The notes beneath the pieces are model-generated. The model ran no database searches and was not told the origin of the DNA. It saw only the letters and a list, made by a program, of their open reading frames with translations. From Aradus depressus (Eukaryota > Arthropoda > Insecta > Hemiptera > Aradidae), in NCBI GenBank assembly GCA_963662175.1, contig OY759216.1:51353087-51417086 (forward strand): a stretch of DNA of 64,000 bases, written 5' to 3'. Shown piece by piece: positions 22,630 through 37,600 of the stretch. Position numbers and translations under genes: made by a program. Numbering within the stretch: position 1 is the stretch's first letter; each line of letters starts with the position of its first letter.

Positions 22630-25600
22630 TTATGTATCTATTACGAAAAACTGTCCTAGTAGGTTGACAGCTCCGTAGACAGGGATGGCGATATAAATTA
22701 TCCAGGAGATGATGGAGATTTTACCTGCCTTATGGAGAACGGCAAGGCGGAGGAAACAGGGCAGGGCGAACACATGGACCAGACCGCCCAGGGCTCCTGT
22801 GTACCTGAAAAGGAACATCACATCATACATAAGTATAAGAAATTGTCCTGGGAGTAAACTCTCATAGGAGAAACAAAACATTAGCAAACGTCCATAAATG
22901 TTGTTAATTTAATATCACTTACTTCTAAGTTACTTTATCAGAAAATGTTCCGTTCGCAACAAACCATCCTACCAGTTCACAAACGTTTCGTCGCATCTGC
23001 GACAGCTCACCTTGAAACCATAGCTTTTTCCGACTAAATGTTCATATTGTAGGTTCAACTATCAAGTTATGGACAGTTTAAGAAAACTAACTCACATTCT
23101 AGCTTTGAAAATTTATATTAAATCTATCAATTAAGGCTTTTTTTGGCAGGTGACTCGTTTAGTTGAATGTCATAGCAGTGCGAAAGCGTAAAAGTCATTA
23201 ATTCGTATAAAAAACTGGGAAAATATCCAAACATAAAAAGAGACCCAACACCAGAGAACGATACCTTAAAATATGTTCGCTAAAGAATTAAAATTGTGAG
23301 TACTTTGATATGAACAAAAAAATTTATTAAAATAAAAGTGATTATTTACATTAAGTATAAGGTATTTATTGACATCAAAGTACAAATGGAAAAATTAATG
23401 TGTATTATTGGAGAAGGGGCAACACTGCCTGCATTCAACCTCGGTGAAGTGAAACTCTGAAAATCATGAAGTAAATTATAAACTCCAATAGTTTTTTTGG
23501 ATATTGAGAACAAAATGAACATATAATGGGAAAAAAAAGTTTCTCTCAAAATAAATATGGACCAATAGTAATACAGAATATAAAATACCTACTGTTTCTA
23601 GAGTTATATGAAATTGTGTTCCTTTTCCGTAAATATAATAATTATTTTTTTTTTACAGTACATAAACTTTCGAATCTGAATCTCTTTCCTCTTATCTTGC
23701 ATTGTCGGTTAATTTATGTGAGATAACAACGTGAACATAAACCCAATCAATGCACTACTCGCCTTTCTATTTATATAATCGCAGTCCTCCTTCAAAAAAT
23801 ATTCACTAATTTATTTAATATTATTTTGTGAAAGTAAACATTTCTTTTTATAAATTAGTACCAACTGAAAAATGAAGCAGCTACCAAAGTTAAAACCTAA
23901 AAGAAGAGATAACATTACCAACAAAAGGGAAGAGATAGTAATACCAGTGTTGCCAACCCTTTCAAATAAAACCAAACATTTCAGTTTCTTCCAGATTTTC
24001 TTCTATAAAAATGTATACATTTTTCTCTACATCTACTAATATATATTATATTGAATAAGTATGTATTTTTTAAATAGAGTTGAATGCCAAAAAAGTAAAT
24101 AAAAATTACTTATAATGTTAATTGCAATGAAAACAATCGATAGTATGAAACAACAACATCTCAACTGTTGAGAGACGTAAGAATGTATAATGCATATAAG
24201 AATAAAATAAGAGAGCAAGCAGCTCGACTACGCGCTGTCCCGACTTTTTAGGAAGTGTTAAGTTTCGTGCCGAGGATGATACCATATTTTACCTGATGAT
24301 AGTTCCTATCCTGGGAAAGAAGACAGCAAAGATGATGCATACACAAACGATGAATGCGTTGAATACGATGATGTGAATACGGCTGGGGTAGGGGGCCCCG
24401 AAGAAGGCCATCATAGCCTGCGCCCTCAGCATGTAGGCGACCAGGGGGAAGACAGTGACCAATTGGAACAGGAGGAACACTCGGGCCAACACTGTCATCA
24501 CGTCCCAGCTCACGAAATTATTCAGAAAGTTCTGCAATTGGACAATCAAAACAAAAACTCAATTAATATGGAATAAGAAAACCAAAATATGCCACAAAAT
24601 ATCCAGTAAAAAAAATTGAAATATGCAATAAAATATGGGAATAATGCATTGATATACAAATAATTATGTAGGTAGTTCTGTAATATAGATTCTGCCTACT
24701 CCACTAACATGAATATTCGACTCTTTGAAAATATTATCCATAATATAAAAATTCAACGCTCTACAGAAACAAATATAGAAAAAAATAAACCACACATTTG
24801 ACAATATTTTGATAATTCATACAGTTCACAATCACACCAATAGAATCGCTAGTTGCATATTGAATCCCAGTGTTGAAGGGCAAAAAAATTAATAAATGGG
24901 GAAAAAGCCCACATATGCAAATACATATACAATATACCCAATGCTCAAATATGATTTAAAAAAAACATGAACTATAATAAGAATTAGTGTGAACGATCCT
25001 ATTGGCGTGATTTGTAGGGGTATTGAGTCAAAAGGTTAAAAAAGCAGCCGCTAAAAGAAGAAGAAAAAGCATGCTACCGTAAATATGCTCTTTACAAAAT
25101 ATATTTCTTATTAAATTTCCAATCTTCTATTTCCTTTCAGATTTTAGATACGAACAAAGCTGTAAGCATATAAGTTGAGAAACGCGGAAATATTATGAAA
25201 ACTTATAATATTTAAATAAATAAAACAAACTTCTTCTTGAAATATTATCTATTCCACAAAAATGTTATGCATACTTTCGGTATGATGTAGCCTTAAAACT
25301 AATGTTCCCGGTCTGGGTCCATGATGCCATGAAGCATGGTGATCGAGTGCTCCAAGATAGCTTCGTTGAGAAACGCTTTTTTCAATGGTGTCTATCCTCA
25401 CAGCAACATTTTTTGTTCCCTACTCGATATCAAAACTAGTGTCTACATAACCAACATTGTTTTCACATCATGTTTCTTAATTAGGTTTATATTAATTAAT
25501 AATTAATTAATATAAACCTAATGTGTTGACTGTGGCTAGCTGCCGAAGCCATTATGGGAAAAAAAAAAAAAGAATTTTCTACTATATAAACTGGCTGATT

Positions 25601-28600
25601 TAACGTTACAATTAGTAACATCCACCACCAACATTTTTGTAAGAAGCAAGTTGGGTAAAGAATGACTTTTCTACTTTGAAAGCTCTTCATACAATTGTTA
25701 TATTCATCCAAATTCCGAAGAAGATGGGTTTTTCTCTCAAGTATATTTGAAATTAATCAGAAGAATAATACTTACATCCTGAATGCAGGTTTTCCCCAGA
25801 GGAAATCCTATATAGAAAAAGAAGCCGATGGTTACATAGGTTGTAACGACCAAACAGTAGGCTATACCTACGTCTCGAGCCTGCAACAAATGATACAATG
25901 ATTACTAGCAACATCAAAAACTTTATTTGGACCAGAATAAACATAGTTCTTTAAGCAAAATATTATATGAAACTATGAAATAATGTCTTGATACAATGTT
26001 GGCTTGAGCCTTCGGTGGCGAGTAGGAAGTAGATCTACCTTCCATGGTAGTTACATGACTACTAGAAATATGATATAAATAAAATGAAACCATTATTGGC
26101 ATTTATTGAAAGGCACAATATTATCGGGTCCTTTCAAAAGTGTTTTTAGGTAATTAAAAATTAAAGAAAGTAATGCAGGTACATAAAATCATTTTATTCA
26201 TCAAAATAATCGCCATTACAATCAACAACCTGATCCCAATGTGACGGAAGGTCCCAAATACCTTTTTTAAAAAACGCTGGCAAACAACTTATTCAACTCC
26301 AATTCTAGGCTTTGCCGGTTATCAAAACATTTCTGTCTGAGGCTATTGTTCAGAGATCTGAAAATGTGATAATCAGTGGGGGATAGGTTTGGGGAATATG
26401 ATAGGTCACTGACTTAGGAGCTCATAGTGCACGACGCCTTTGCTTGTCCAGAAAAGAACCGATAATACCTACTTCGGGTGAAGATCAGGTTTCGGAAATT
26501 TTATTGGTTCTTCATCAGCTGAGAGTCATTGATAACACCGCCTAAAATTATTGTATAATAACCATTTTTCATCACAAGTGATTATTCTGTCTAAAAATGG
26601 ATCATTTTTTAATCGAGAAGCTAGTGATGAAGATGTTGTTAATCGAATCATCTTATTGGCATCCGATAACTTGTGAGGGACCCATTTGTCAATATTTTTT
26701 ATTTTTCCCATTTGATGTAGCTATCTCCAGGCTGTTGCTTCTGAAATATCCTATTTCCGAACATGTTTGACGTGGATCCGACTCTATTAATTCCCGAACT
26801 TGCTGTTCTTTTGTAACTTGAAGTCTTCCAGGACGAGTCCCGTCTTCGAGCGTTTCGTCACCTTGACGAAATTTGCAAAAAACAAAACTGAGCTTTACGC
26901 TCAGAGACAGCCTTCTCACCAAACACGGAGCATTTTTTTCGAGTGGCCACCGGCATGTTTTTAAGCTGAGTTTAAACTCATAAAGTAAAATCGACCAAAT
27001 GACCCCGCACCATTCCTATGGGAAATTGGCTCCCGGCGAAATTGGCTGAAATTTTGAGGAAATGTTCCTCGGGTCATGTAAATTGAAAGTATTTATAGAC
27101 TCGACCAGCGAAAATAATATTTTTCAAAATTACTAAGGTTTTTCAAAACTGAGATTTGTCATTAGATTGAAGTGCCAAATAATCAGTTTGAATGGCAATT
27201 TAGTCATTTTATCGATATTTATCAATGTTTACATCATTTTCTAACAACAATGGAAAATGTTTTGATGATTTTAATAAAAAAAAATTCTGTATAATAATAA
27301 TACTTATATGCAGAAAGATAAGTCAAAAAAAATATTTATACAAATAGTTTCGATACTTTATAGTTGATTATTTAGTTATTTTCTTTGATCAAGTATTGTC
27401 TAACGTAACTTATTAATTTCATATAACGAATTGCGTCAAGTGGGTCGGCCTGCACAATTGTCATCGAAAGGTTTGCCAAGTCGACGAATATTGTGTGACT
27501 GAATACACCATTTTAGTTGAGATTATTTTGAGTCCGATATTTCAGTTCAATTTTGCTACATATTATAATGCCGCCCTAATAGGATTTAAATTCATTTCTT
27601 AATTTCGTTGTTAAACGTCGAGACATTTACTATCGTCACTGTAGATTGCATTTGTTTTATTTTCAATTATAAGCCCATGTCACATTGTTGTTCACGTGTT
27701 TTATTTTGATTTATGTTTGTCTGTTATTCCTTTGTCTAATACCTCGCGATGAAAGCGATGCGGATTCTCACGTTCTTAAAGCTAGTCGAATTTAGCATTA
27801 TTTTGTCTTATCGAGTTGAGTGGCCGAAGATCGGCCTGGCGCCCAACAACTTTGCTTTTGAGCAACTTAATTGTGATATTAAAATTCTGCAAGTTTGGTT
27901 AATTTACCTTCCGTTGTAAATCCAACGTTACAATTTATAAAATTATTAAATTGCCATTCAAACTTATTATTTAGCACTTCAATCTAATGACAAATCTCAG
28001 TTTCGAAAAACGCTCGTAATTTCGAAAAATATTATTTTTTGCTAGTCGAGCCTATAGAGACTTACGATCTACATGACACGAGGAACATTTCCTCAAAATT
28101 TCAGCCAATTTCGCCGGGAGCCAATTTCCCATAGGAATGGTGCGGGGTCATTTGAATTTCAGTGCAAACCATTTTAATAAATTTGTTTGAATGTCTAGCA
28201 GTGACTAGATTAAAATAGTATACTGTTTCCACAGATAGTAAACAATGTTGTTTACATTAGCAAAGGTCGCATTAGAATCGAATTAGAATCATAAGAAAGA
28301 CGCTACAGTCAAAATTAACATTCTTTTATTTTAAAAAACGACAGAACTTTGAAAGGACCATATACATTGCTGTAAAGTGATCTAAACTGTTAGTTTTACA
28401 CTATTGGTAGAATTGGTGATTCGGGTGAAGCATTTCTTTTTTATAAAGAATTATGAACTGACAAAATATAGTACTTAGAACATAATGAGAGTGTCTATTA
28501 GAGCGAAGCAGCTAAAGAGAAGGTAAATGTAATGACACCAAATCTCATATGAGGATTGAGAAGTCCCTGAGTAGGAAGACCTACTGATTTTCAGTCAATT

Positions 28601-31600
28601 TTTATAGAGGGAAAGAGAACATATATGTGGGCTGGGGAAGTACATAAGGGGTGATTCAACAATGAATTTTGTTGTTTGATGATTTGTGGTGATTCGCTCT
28701 CTCAAGTCGTATTTCCATAATTTTTCACTTTGTATGATGAACCGAAAACTGTTCACGGCCATTACAAATGTTTATACCCTTTTTTATGAATATACATATT
28801 TAAAAAAAATAAGAAACAGATAAAAGTATATCGTCATAGCCCAGATTGACAACAATGTCCTTAACATAATTGGATAAATATTTTACGTGCTCATTACGAA
28901 AAAAACAACAACATAAAATCTCCTAATTTGAAGAGTGAAGTAAAAATCTCTGTTTGTAATTTCCGGGAATCGGTACAAGAAGAACTCCTGTTCAGGAACA
29001 CTATTTACTATGGATTCTGGTCTATTGTTTGAAATGAATACTTACATTATTCTCTTGGTGTTTATTATTCCTCGTGATACTGATTATGATGTTATGTATG
29101 AAGTAGGACATAGAAAGCAGGCCCGAGGTGGCCGGGAAAGTGGCCGAGAACAGAGGAGTATAGTTGGAAGATCCCTGAGTGCTGTCCACGTTCCAGCCCC
29201 ATATTCCAGACTTCACCAGCACGAACAGGACCAGAAACATCACAGACAGCGTTCCTGAAAAATATATATTAAAATGATAAAAAAATTAGTAGATCCATCA
29301 TTAAAGTAAATAATGAAAAAAATATATACTTACTATTTGTGATTAATAAATAAAGCCAGACCCTCAATCTCATTAGAAGGGCCAACACTGTATCAGAACT
29401 TATTTTAACCTAATCCATAACAAAAATATACTTACTATTTGTGATTAATAAATAAAGCCAGACCCTCAATCTCATTAGAAGGGCCAACACTGTATCAGAA
29501 CTTATTTTAACCTAATCCATAACAAAAATATACTTACTATTTGTGATTAATAAATAAAGCCAGACCCTCAATCTCATTAGAAGGGCCAACACTGTATCAG
29601 AACTTATTTTAACCTAATCCATAACAAAAATATACTTACTATTTGTGATTAATAAATAAAGCCAGACCCTCAATCTCATTAGAAGGGCCAACACTGTATC
29701 AGAACTTATTTTAACCTAATCCATAACAAAAATATACTTACTATTTGTGATTAATAAATAAAGCCAGACCCTCAATCTCATTAGAAGGGCCAACACTGTA
29801 TCAGAACTTATTTTAACCTAATCCATAACAAAAATATACTTACTATTTGTGATTAATAAATAAAGCCAGACCCTCAATCTCATTAGAAGGGCCAACACTG
29901 TATCAGAACTTATTTTAACCTAATCCATAACAAAAATATACTTACTATTTGTGATTAATAAATAAAGCCAGACCCTCAATCTCATTAGAAGGGCCAACAC
30001 TGTATCAGAACTTATTTTAACCTAATCCATAACAAAAATATACTTACTATTTGTGATTAATAAATAAAGCCAGACCCTCAATCTCATTAGAAGGGCCAAC
30101 ACTGTATCAGAACTTATTTTAACCTAATCCATAACAAAAATATACTTACTATTTGTGATTAATAAATAAAGCCAGACCCTCAATCTCATTAGAAGGGCCA
30201 ACACTGTATCAGAACTTATTTTAACCTAATCCATAACAAAAACTGTTCAGATCCAGAAGAGTACATAATAAGCTAAAATATATTTTTATTTTAGTTTGGC
30301 GAATAGTTAATTATTATCACTCATGCCCGGGCTTTAACTACGAGGCCTACTACCGGAGCGCTCTTTCGTCGCTCTGATGGACAAGGCAGAATTGTTCTTT
30401 CGCATAGATGTTTTTTGATCATATTCAATTTTTTTCATTAGATATACCTCGTAGGTACTTGTACAACATATACACGTGTCAAAGTGATTCAAAGGGTATA
30501 TAACGTATAAATATTACAAGAAGTTCGTATCGGCGGTCTAATCACAATAAAAAATTGTGATTAGGCCGCCGCTGAATGCACGCAAACTTCTTGGAACGTT
30601 ATATCCTTTGAAATTTTTGTATGTTGTGTGTGCCATTTTATTTATATTAATTTTTTTTTCTCATTTACTTTGTATAAAGGAGCATAATATTAGTAGTTAA
30701 TAATAATTAAGAGCGATAAAAATGGAGATATCGATCACAGAAAAAATCAAAAAGTTTTGTTGAAAATATGAATGTAATATTTGTCAAAATATAAAGTTGA
30801 TATGAGGATAAAAAAATGAAGGCCTATCGAAACACTTGCCTGCCTTAGGCACATTAGAAGTTGATTTACCAAGGTGTAAAGGTAAACTACGATTTTCGTA
30901 GAAAATCGATCTCAATGTTGTGAGAAGCGAGATGGAAGATTTAAAATTCAATTAATGCAATTGGACTTGGAGCCATCTGCAACTGGCCAAGAAAGTTAAC
31001 CTTTGTAAAGGTTATTTACATAACAGACATAAAATAAAATAAAAATAAAAAATAAAAAAAAATCAACAAAGAAAGACAATTTGATGCAAGCTTCTAATTA
31101 TTTTAAACTTAAATATGAAAACTGCATCCTCACATAATATTAATTTTTTATATTATTTGTAAATATTTATTTCTTACCTAAAGAGTTAAATTTAGTGAAA
31201 AATGTTGGTGATTTGAAGTTAAGAAGTGGCACTATGATAAGCGCCAAAAAAAATGGAACAGTGTAGTTGAGATGCCATACTGATTCAAAAATTGGAGGAA
31301 CATCTAGTTTAGCATTTGAAGCATCATCATTTCTTGGACAAAACACTAAAACAAAAAAATATAATCACAAATAAAATAAAATTATAGGATAAAAATGAAA
31401 TAACTACAAGGAATAAATCGTCCAATCGTCGGTTGCTATTTAATAATACAGGCCTTTATTAATGCAAGCCATTTAACCTAGTTAAAATTAGGGTTGAAGA
31501 TTTGGAACTCGAGGGAATCAAAAATTAACACATAAGATTTGCTGAACCGTTGTTACGAAGTCCATTCCCCAAAAAGACAAAACGACATTATCACACACCT

Positions 31601-34600
31601 TTTTCCTTGCAATAAAATTGAATGAAACCTTCAATTTACAGTTGGTAACAATGTAAGAGAGTGATTTCTTTGTTTGTATTTAAGAAAAATAAATAAACAA
31701 CATTTTCGTCGCTTTCTAGCATATCTGAAGGATAGAGGAAGCTTTGTGGTATTTCCCGAGAGCCAAACATTTGATGGTCTTAGGTGTCAACATTTCATTC
31801 CAGTCTGTCGTTCCACTGAACGAATGTTTATGACTGGTCCCATTAAAATTTTGAAAAATCGGATAACAGTAAGGGTAGTTGAGATCTAAAGATTTTTCAA
31901 AAACTAATTTTCCTTGGACAGTGTACACTTCATCATAAAATTTATAATGACAAAAAAGTTTCCTCTCAACAAAATACAGATAATAGCTGAACAATAAAAT
32001 TATTGTTGGAATTTTTCTGTCTGATTTAGGTACCCAATTTAATTTGGATATCGTTGAGTAATTTTTTTTTGGAGAAAAATTCTAGGATTTAAGCCCATAT
32101 CAGCTGGTGTTATTTAACTGAAAGTTAGGCCTGTATAATATGAGTGAAACGTCCTCTGGTGTAGAAAAAAAACAACTTCAAATAGCTCTTCTAGAAAACT
32201 ATTTTTTTTGACTTATACTCTTAGTACTTATCTTGAAATAATTAAAAGTAGGTTTACATGCCAGGTAGCTTTGTGCAATTATTTGGCAGATTATTTTACT
32301 TCCCCAGTCATACAAAGTATAGGGGTAGTTATGTAATCGGTGGAAACTTTGATGCGCAGTTTTCAACGGAATTGCATGTTTTCACAACACTCATTAATTT
32401 TCAGCGGATTCGGCAGAAGGAAGGGGGGGGGGGAGGGGGGGGTCAGAGGGCTCTCAACTCAAAAACCCCAATAATTGTCGATGTAATGAATTTATCGACA
32501 GAAAATTCAGTATGAGGATTTAGGAGCCCCTATGTAAGTCAACTGTTGAATACTAGCGCAAACGGTTGACTGGTTTTGGAGGGGAGCGAAAAGTTAATTG
32601 ATTAATTTGTTCTGGAGAAGTACATTGCTGGTGATTCACCGACGACTTTTTTTTTATGAAATGATTTTTTTAAACGTGGACAATTGTTCTGATCGAATTA
32701 ATAAAATATGCACTTAAAATGCATTTGAAAAAAAAATATATATATACCTCCACCGGTATTATTTCCATTATTGTGACTTGTATTGCCACCAGCCATACCT
32801 AAAACAAACCATGTATGTTAATAAAATTGTTATGATTTATATTTAATTAACAAAATAGATTTGATAACGCCTTTACCTCCGATATAGTTGACAGAGAAAT
32901 AGAGAAAATTACACATAAGTATCCAATACACAACATTCGCTCCAAGAAGAATAATAAAAGAGAATATTTTTGAGATAACTTCAAATTTCGGACCAAGCAA
33001 CGCTCTCGTAAGTTCTGAAATTTCACCGTTCTGTATTCCTGCGAAGATAAAAATCAATATTATAAAGTTCATAGGAAAGAGAATGGACAGTGAAAGGAAG
33101 AAGATCGATATTAGACCAGGGCCGGATCTATCTAGGGTGAAACAAGTGGGCAGCGAAAATAGGAAACACTTGAATCAATTATAAACAATTGTAAAATAAT
33201 ATGAAAAGAAATAATTTAAGAAAAAAAGGATGCCATTAGTCATATTTTCATACAAAACACTCCAAGGCGTGATTGCCCTACACGAGATGAGTTGGAGTAA
33301 CTGACAAAGCGGCACCTTGGGACCTATGTATTCAATCCTCGTAGCTCTACTACGGGAGTCTTAAATTTTGCCAACCCAGGTTTAGTTACCTAGGGTAGGG
33401 GTCGTAAACAAGTATCTGACAAAAGCACATACTCGGAACAGCTATTTAACGACCCCTCCGAAGGATGGCAGACTCATGGTTCTGTTACCTCCCAGATAAA
33501 AACCTAAAAAAACCCAGCCGGATTTAAACCCTAAGATAAATTGGGATTCTCTCAGGAGGACCAAGAAGGCTTCTTCCTTTGTATATTAAAATAATCATCA
33601 ACCATAATTAATAGTTTAAAATGATATAGAACTGAATCTTGTTTGAGATCGCATCTAAAATGTTCATATTAAACTTCAGTTCATCGTAGCTGCTAACCAT
33701 TTTATTTTCTGACTCCATTCTTGTCCATGAGTTGACCGTTGATCCGGGTTTAAAAAAAACAAACACTGAAAGTAAATATTGTTGAGGCTACAAAGTGCTA
33801 GTAATAGAAGAGTGGTTACCATACTGGCTGTCGGTCTTGACGTTGAGGTAGGCGGTGAAGAAACACAGTCCTCCCAAGAGGATCATAAGGATTGGACCAA
33901 ACACGAGGCCGGACTTCTCCAGGCCCCACGGCATCGCCAGCAGCGAGGTACCCAACATGGTGTTCCAGATCGCAAATCTGCAATCATATCAATCTTAACA
34001 AAATGTATAACAGCTTATAAAAAAGAACATTTCGTTACTTTTTATTGTCTTTCATAGCTTTCAACGATTCAAATATGGATGATGTATGCAAATCATTTAA
34101 AACATTTATTATTTTAGTTTTATAATTATGTAACAATACCGCATTTAGACTGGAATACTTCTTAGCAGCCAGATGTTTCATGTGGGAGAAAAAAGTGCAC
34201 AATTCGGAAAAGTAATTTGCAATTTTTTATCCATTAGAATTCTAAGAGGCGGTTAAAATTGTGAGAAAAAAAAAAATTGCCTGATATCCTTTCAACGAAT
34301 GATCACATCGAAAAGGTTTTTAGACAAAAAATGTTCTCCATTGAATTTTTTACATAAATTGTCCTCCTTTTTAACTGATATAATCAAAGAGAGGCAAAGA
34401 CAGAGAGATATAACGAACATAGAGACGGTACGATTACACCAGCCCAGGGATCGGCAACCCATTTTTTTTTTATATGAACAAATTTAATTTATCTGCCAAA
34501 AAGAGATGGGGAAAAAAAGTCTGGCCAAGACAATAGGCTGGATTTGATAGATGAAATTTTTTTTTTTATAACTTATGCATATCTTCGTAGTTATTTTGCT

Positions 34601-37600
34601 TGTTTTATTTTGACATGCGCCCGTGATTGAAACTAATGAATTGTATGTCTCGCTCTTGAAAGACTAGGCCATAACGCTGCCTGGCCTGTATGTAAGTGCA
34701 AAACGATTGCCAACATATTCACTACACGATATTGAACATAGTACACCCAGAGAACAAACCCCGGTTTAAAATATAACATCGCTTTAAGCATACCAGAGCA
34801 TTTTCAAGAAGGTAATCATTTTTGCAGTCGTAACGTAATCTGAAATAAAAACCCAGATGGATTCAGCGCAAAATTTCGAATCGAGTGATAACAATAATCT
34901 CATTTTGCCCAAAAATGTGATAAGCGCCATTGCAATTTGAGCGATGGTAAGTGACACATGTAACCAAGTGGATGAAGCGGTATATAATTGTACTCAGTGC
35001 TACGTTTTACGGTACAAGAGAACATTCAGGCGGCACTCAGACGACCCAGTTTACATGATATTAAAAACACTCATAAACACTGTACATACAAACAGGACAA
35101 TGTGCATTTAACAAAATGCAAATACATAACATTTCGCTGACATCTATCAATCCTGAATATCCCTTAAAAATCCATAATTGTGACTCCACCCTCTACTGTT
35201 CCTGCCTACCCGTCGAAAGTGTCTCACAATATAAGTATCTAGGAGTCTGGGTAGACTCTAGATTAAATTGGGCCTTTCATATCCAGCAAGTAACAAGGAA
35301 AGTAAGGAGTATGCTTTTTGTATTTAGAACCCTGCGGGAAGTCTTACCTGTCAAGGATTTGAAAAATATATATCACGCATACATAGGTTCAATGTTAGAC
35401 TATGGGATCATGGCCTGGGGCGGTTCAACAGCTACAGCTGTAAAGCCGCTGGTGACCGCCCAAAAACTAGTTATAAAGACCATTTTGAAAGTCCCTGCTA
35501 CATTTCCTACTACGCAAGTTTTTTCTGTTTTCCCCGTTCTCCCGATCCGGCCTATATACCTCAAAAACCTCCTTAGACAGCTTTTCCTAAATGCTTCAGC
35601 TACTCTCTGTTCTGTTCCTCACCGATACCCGACACGAACCCCTCACTCCACCAGTACTATCGTACACAGACCACTCACCACTTGGACGACCAAACAGACA
35701 CCGTTTATTATAGCAACTCTTTTCAATAATTTGCCCAAAGATATAAAACTAGAAATAGAAAACCGGAGAGGTTCTCTGGGCAGGTACATGACTAGAGTCA
35801 TGGAGTGGGTCACCGGACTGAGCTCGGATCAGGTTGAGTCCTTGTTAAGTTCTCTCTACTCTGACTAGCACGACGCTCTGTTCTGATCTCTTCCCATGTA
35901 TGCTGTTGTGCTCTGCCAACGTCATGTCCACTTGTCTTGTCTCTCACTCGATTTAAACTCAATGCCAGGTCTCCGGGTTGTCAGGTTCATTCTATCAGCA
36001 CTTCATTATTCATCTATTTTTATTTTACTTTTCTTCTATATTACGAGAATATTTCTTATTTTAGTCACTTTTCTTTTTCTCATTCTTTTATTTTTTATTA
36101 TTATTATTTTTTTTAAAATTATTATTATTGTATTTTTTTATTTTTTACTATTTCTATTAAGAAAGTATTAGTATCTATTAAGATACTATTTTTTATTTAT
36201 TTATTTATTTCTGTATTTTTCTTATTTTTGTATTTCTTCTCTCTATACTATGTTAAATAATTGTTAAGTGTTTGTACAGTGCTAGCTGACTGCTCCCCCT
36301 CCCACACTCAGACTCCGTCTTCTGGGAGGTAGCCTATTTATCTTGTAATGTTTATCTTTTATTTTGTAATTATCTGAAGGCATTAAATAAAAAAAAACAA
36401 AAAAAAAACGTAAAGATATAATGGAAATAATTACCAAATGTATACAATTTGACTACGTATATACAACTCAACCCTGGCAATATAGAACCAGATAGTTTTA
36501 ACCCATAAAAAAATATGTTTTCGTTTATTTTACGTATATATAAATACATCGGTCTGAGTGGGACTCGTTAATTGGGAAAGGACGGCTGATTTTTTTTCTC
36601 GGTAAGCTCGTGTCAGCCGGGGTTTGGTCCTCCGGCCTCGATCCTCAATGAGTGCGGTGCGGCCGACTCTCGCCATTGATTGCACACCCCCCCCCTCCCC
36701 ACCCTACATCGAGAGGTCGTTGCCCCCTCAACATGGCTGCCCCCTGCTGCCAGACCCGCCAAACTTACAGTCCGGCCCCCGCTCCCGCTCCCAAGCCCCC
36801 CTCAGGTGCGTTATCACACTATTATCGTTATCAACCCCCCTCCCTTCTTCATTAATCCAACATCTTCACGCTTTTCTTTTTATTACCTTTATGCACTATG
36901 TCAACTAGAGTCTTCCCACTTTTTTCTTATTTCAAATTCCTCACAGTAATCACTGCCTCATTAATTCTACTTATACAAGAGAGAAAAAAAAATATATATA
37001 TATATAATATTATTATAGGCAATATTCCGGTTAATGGAGAAAAAAAAAATCTAGTTTATTGTTTATCCGACAGGTTTTGGTTTGGTTGGGTTTGATAGGA
37101 TTGACGTATGAGATTGATTTAAATTCACCTTTACTTGTTATGCTAACAACATCATTTGCACTGCATTCTGATGAGCTGGCATGTAGAATGTGTCAAGACC
37201 AGTACATATAGTACTTTATACATATTATTATATAGTATTTTTATACTTAATATATAATATAATTTTGTTGATTGTTATTAAAAATGACAACTTCATATTG
37301 AGAAATCATACACATTACATACATATGTAATATTATTAAATGAAATGAAGCCAAGAAGAATACAATAAATAGATAATTTAAAAACATTAAATTAAATTAA
37401 GAACATAATTGAAAGAAATTCACTAAGATTTTCTATAGAAACAATAATAAATTCTCGAATATCTCTTGGGCCATCTCAGGTCTGAGGGGGCAAAGCGCCA
37501 GTTTAATGGTGTGGAAGTTCCGGAAATGGACTTAGGGGTTACAGCAGTTTTTTTTTTTTAAATTATTAAATTACTAGTTGTCTGTTGTTATATCAATGTA

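Larger units (their letters stand above)
26124..28360 (-). mobile_element. mariner relic with nested insertion
   Basis: TA-flanked, with inverted ends sharing GGTCCTTTCAAA. Broken minus-strand transposase: [18 protein letters not shown] and [17 protein letters not shown] (about 26750-26890); [24 protein letters not shown] (about 26540-26690), including a catalytic Asp context; and the C-terminal [16 protein letters not shown] near 26200. Frameshifts and internal loss make it inactive. The element is much longer than a typical 1.3-kb mariner because another element sits in it at 26997-28153. A hammerhead-like fragment lies at about 26480-26525. All of this is inside SLC38A9's intron between exons 29046-29254 and 25776-25880. 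Confidence 0.85.

Noticed and set aside
29317..30241. Array resembling CRISPR direct repeats
   Set aside because: Units are identical and contiguous with no variable spacers, and this is a eukaryotic intron. It is a plain tandem repeat.
35896..36171. 91-codon ORF rich in Phe, Leu and Ile
   Set aside because: Low-complexity T-rich 3' UTR of the LINE relic.
37150..37210. Minus-strand open stretch reading [18 protein letters not shown]
   Set aside because: It does not fit the phases of neighbouring SLC38A9 exons, which join correctly without it, and lacks a convincing acceptor.
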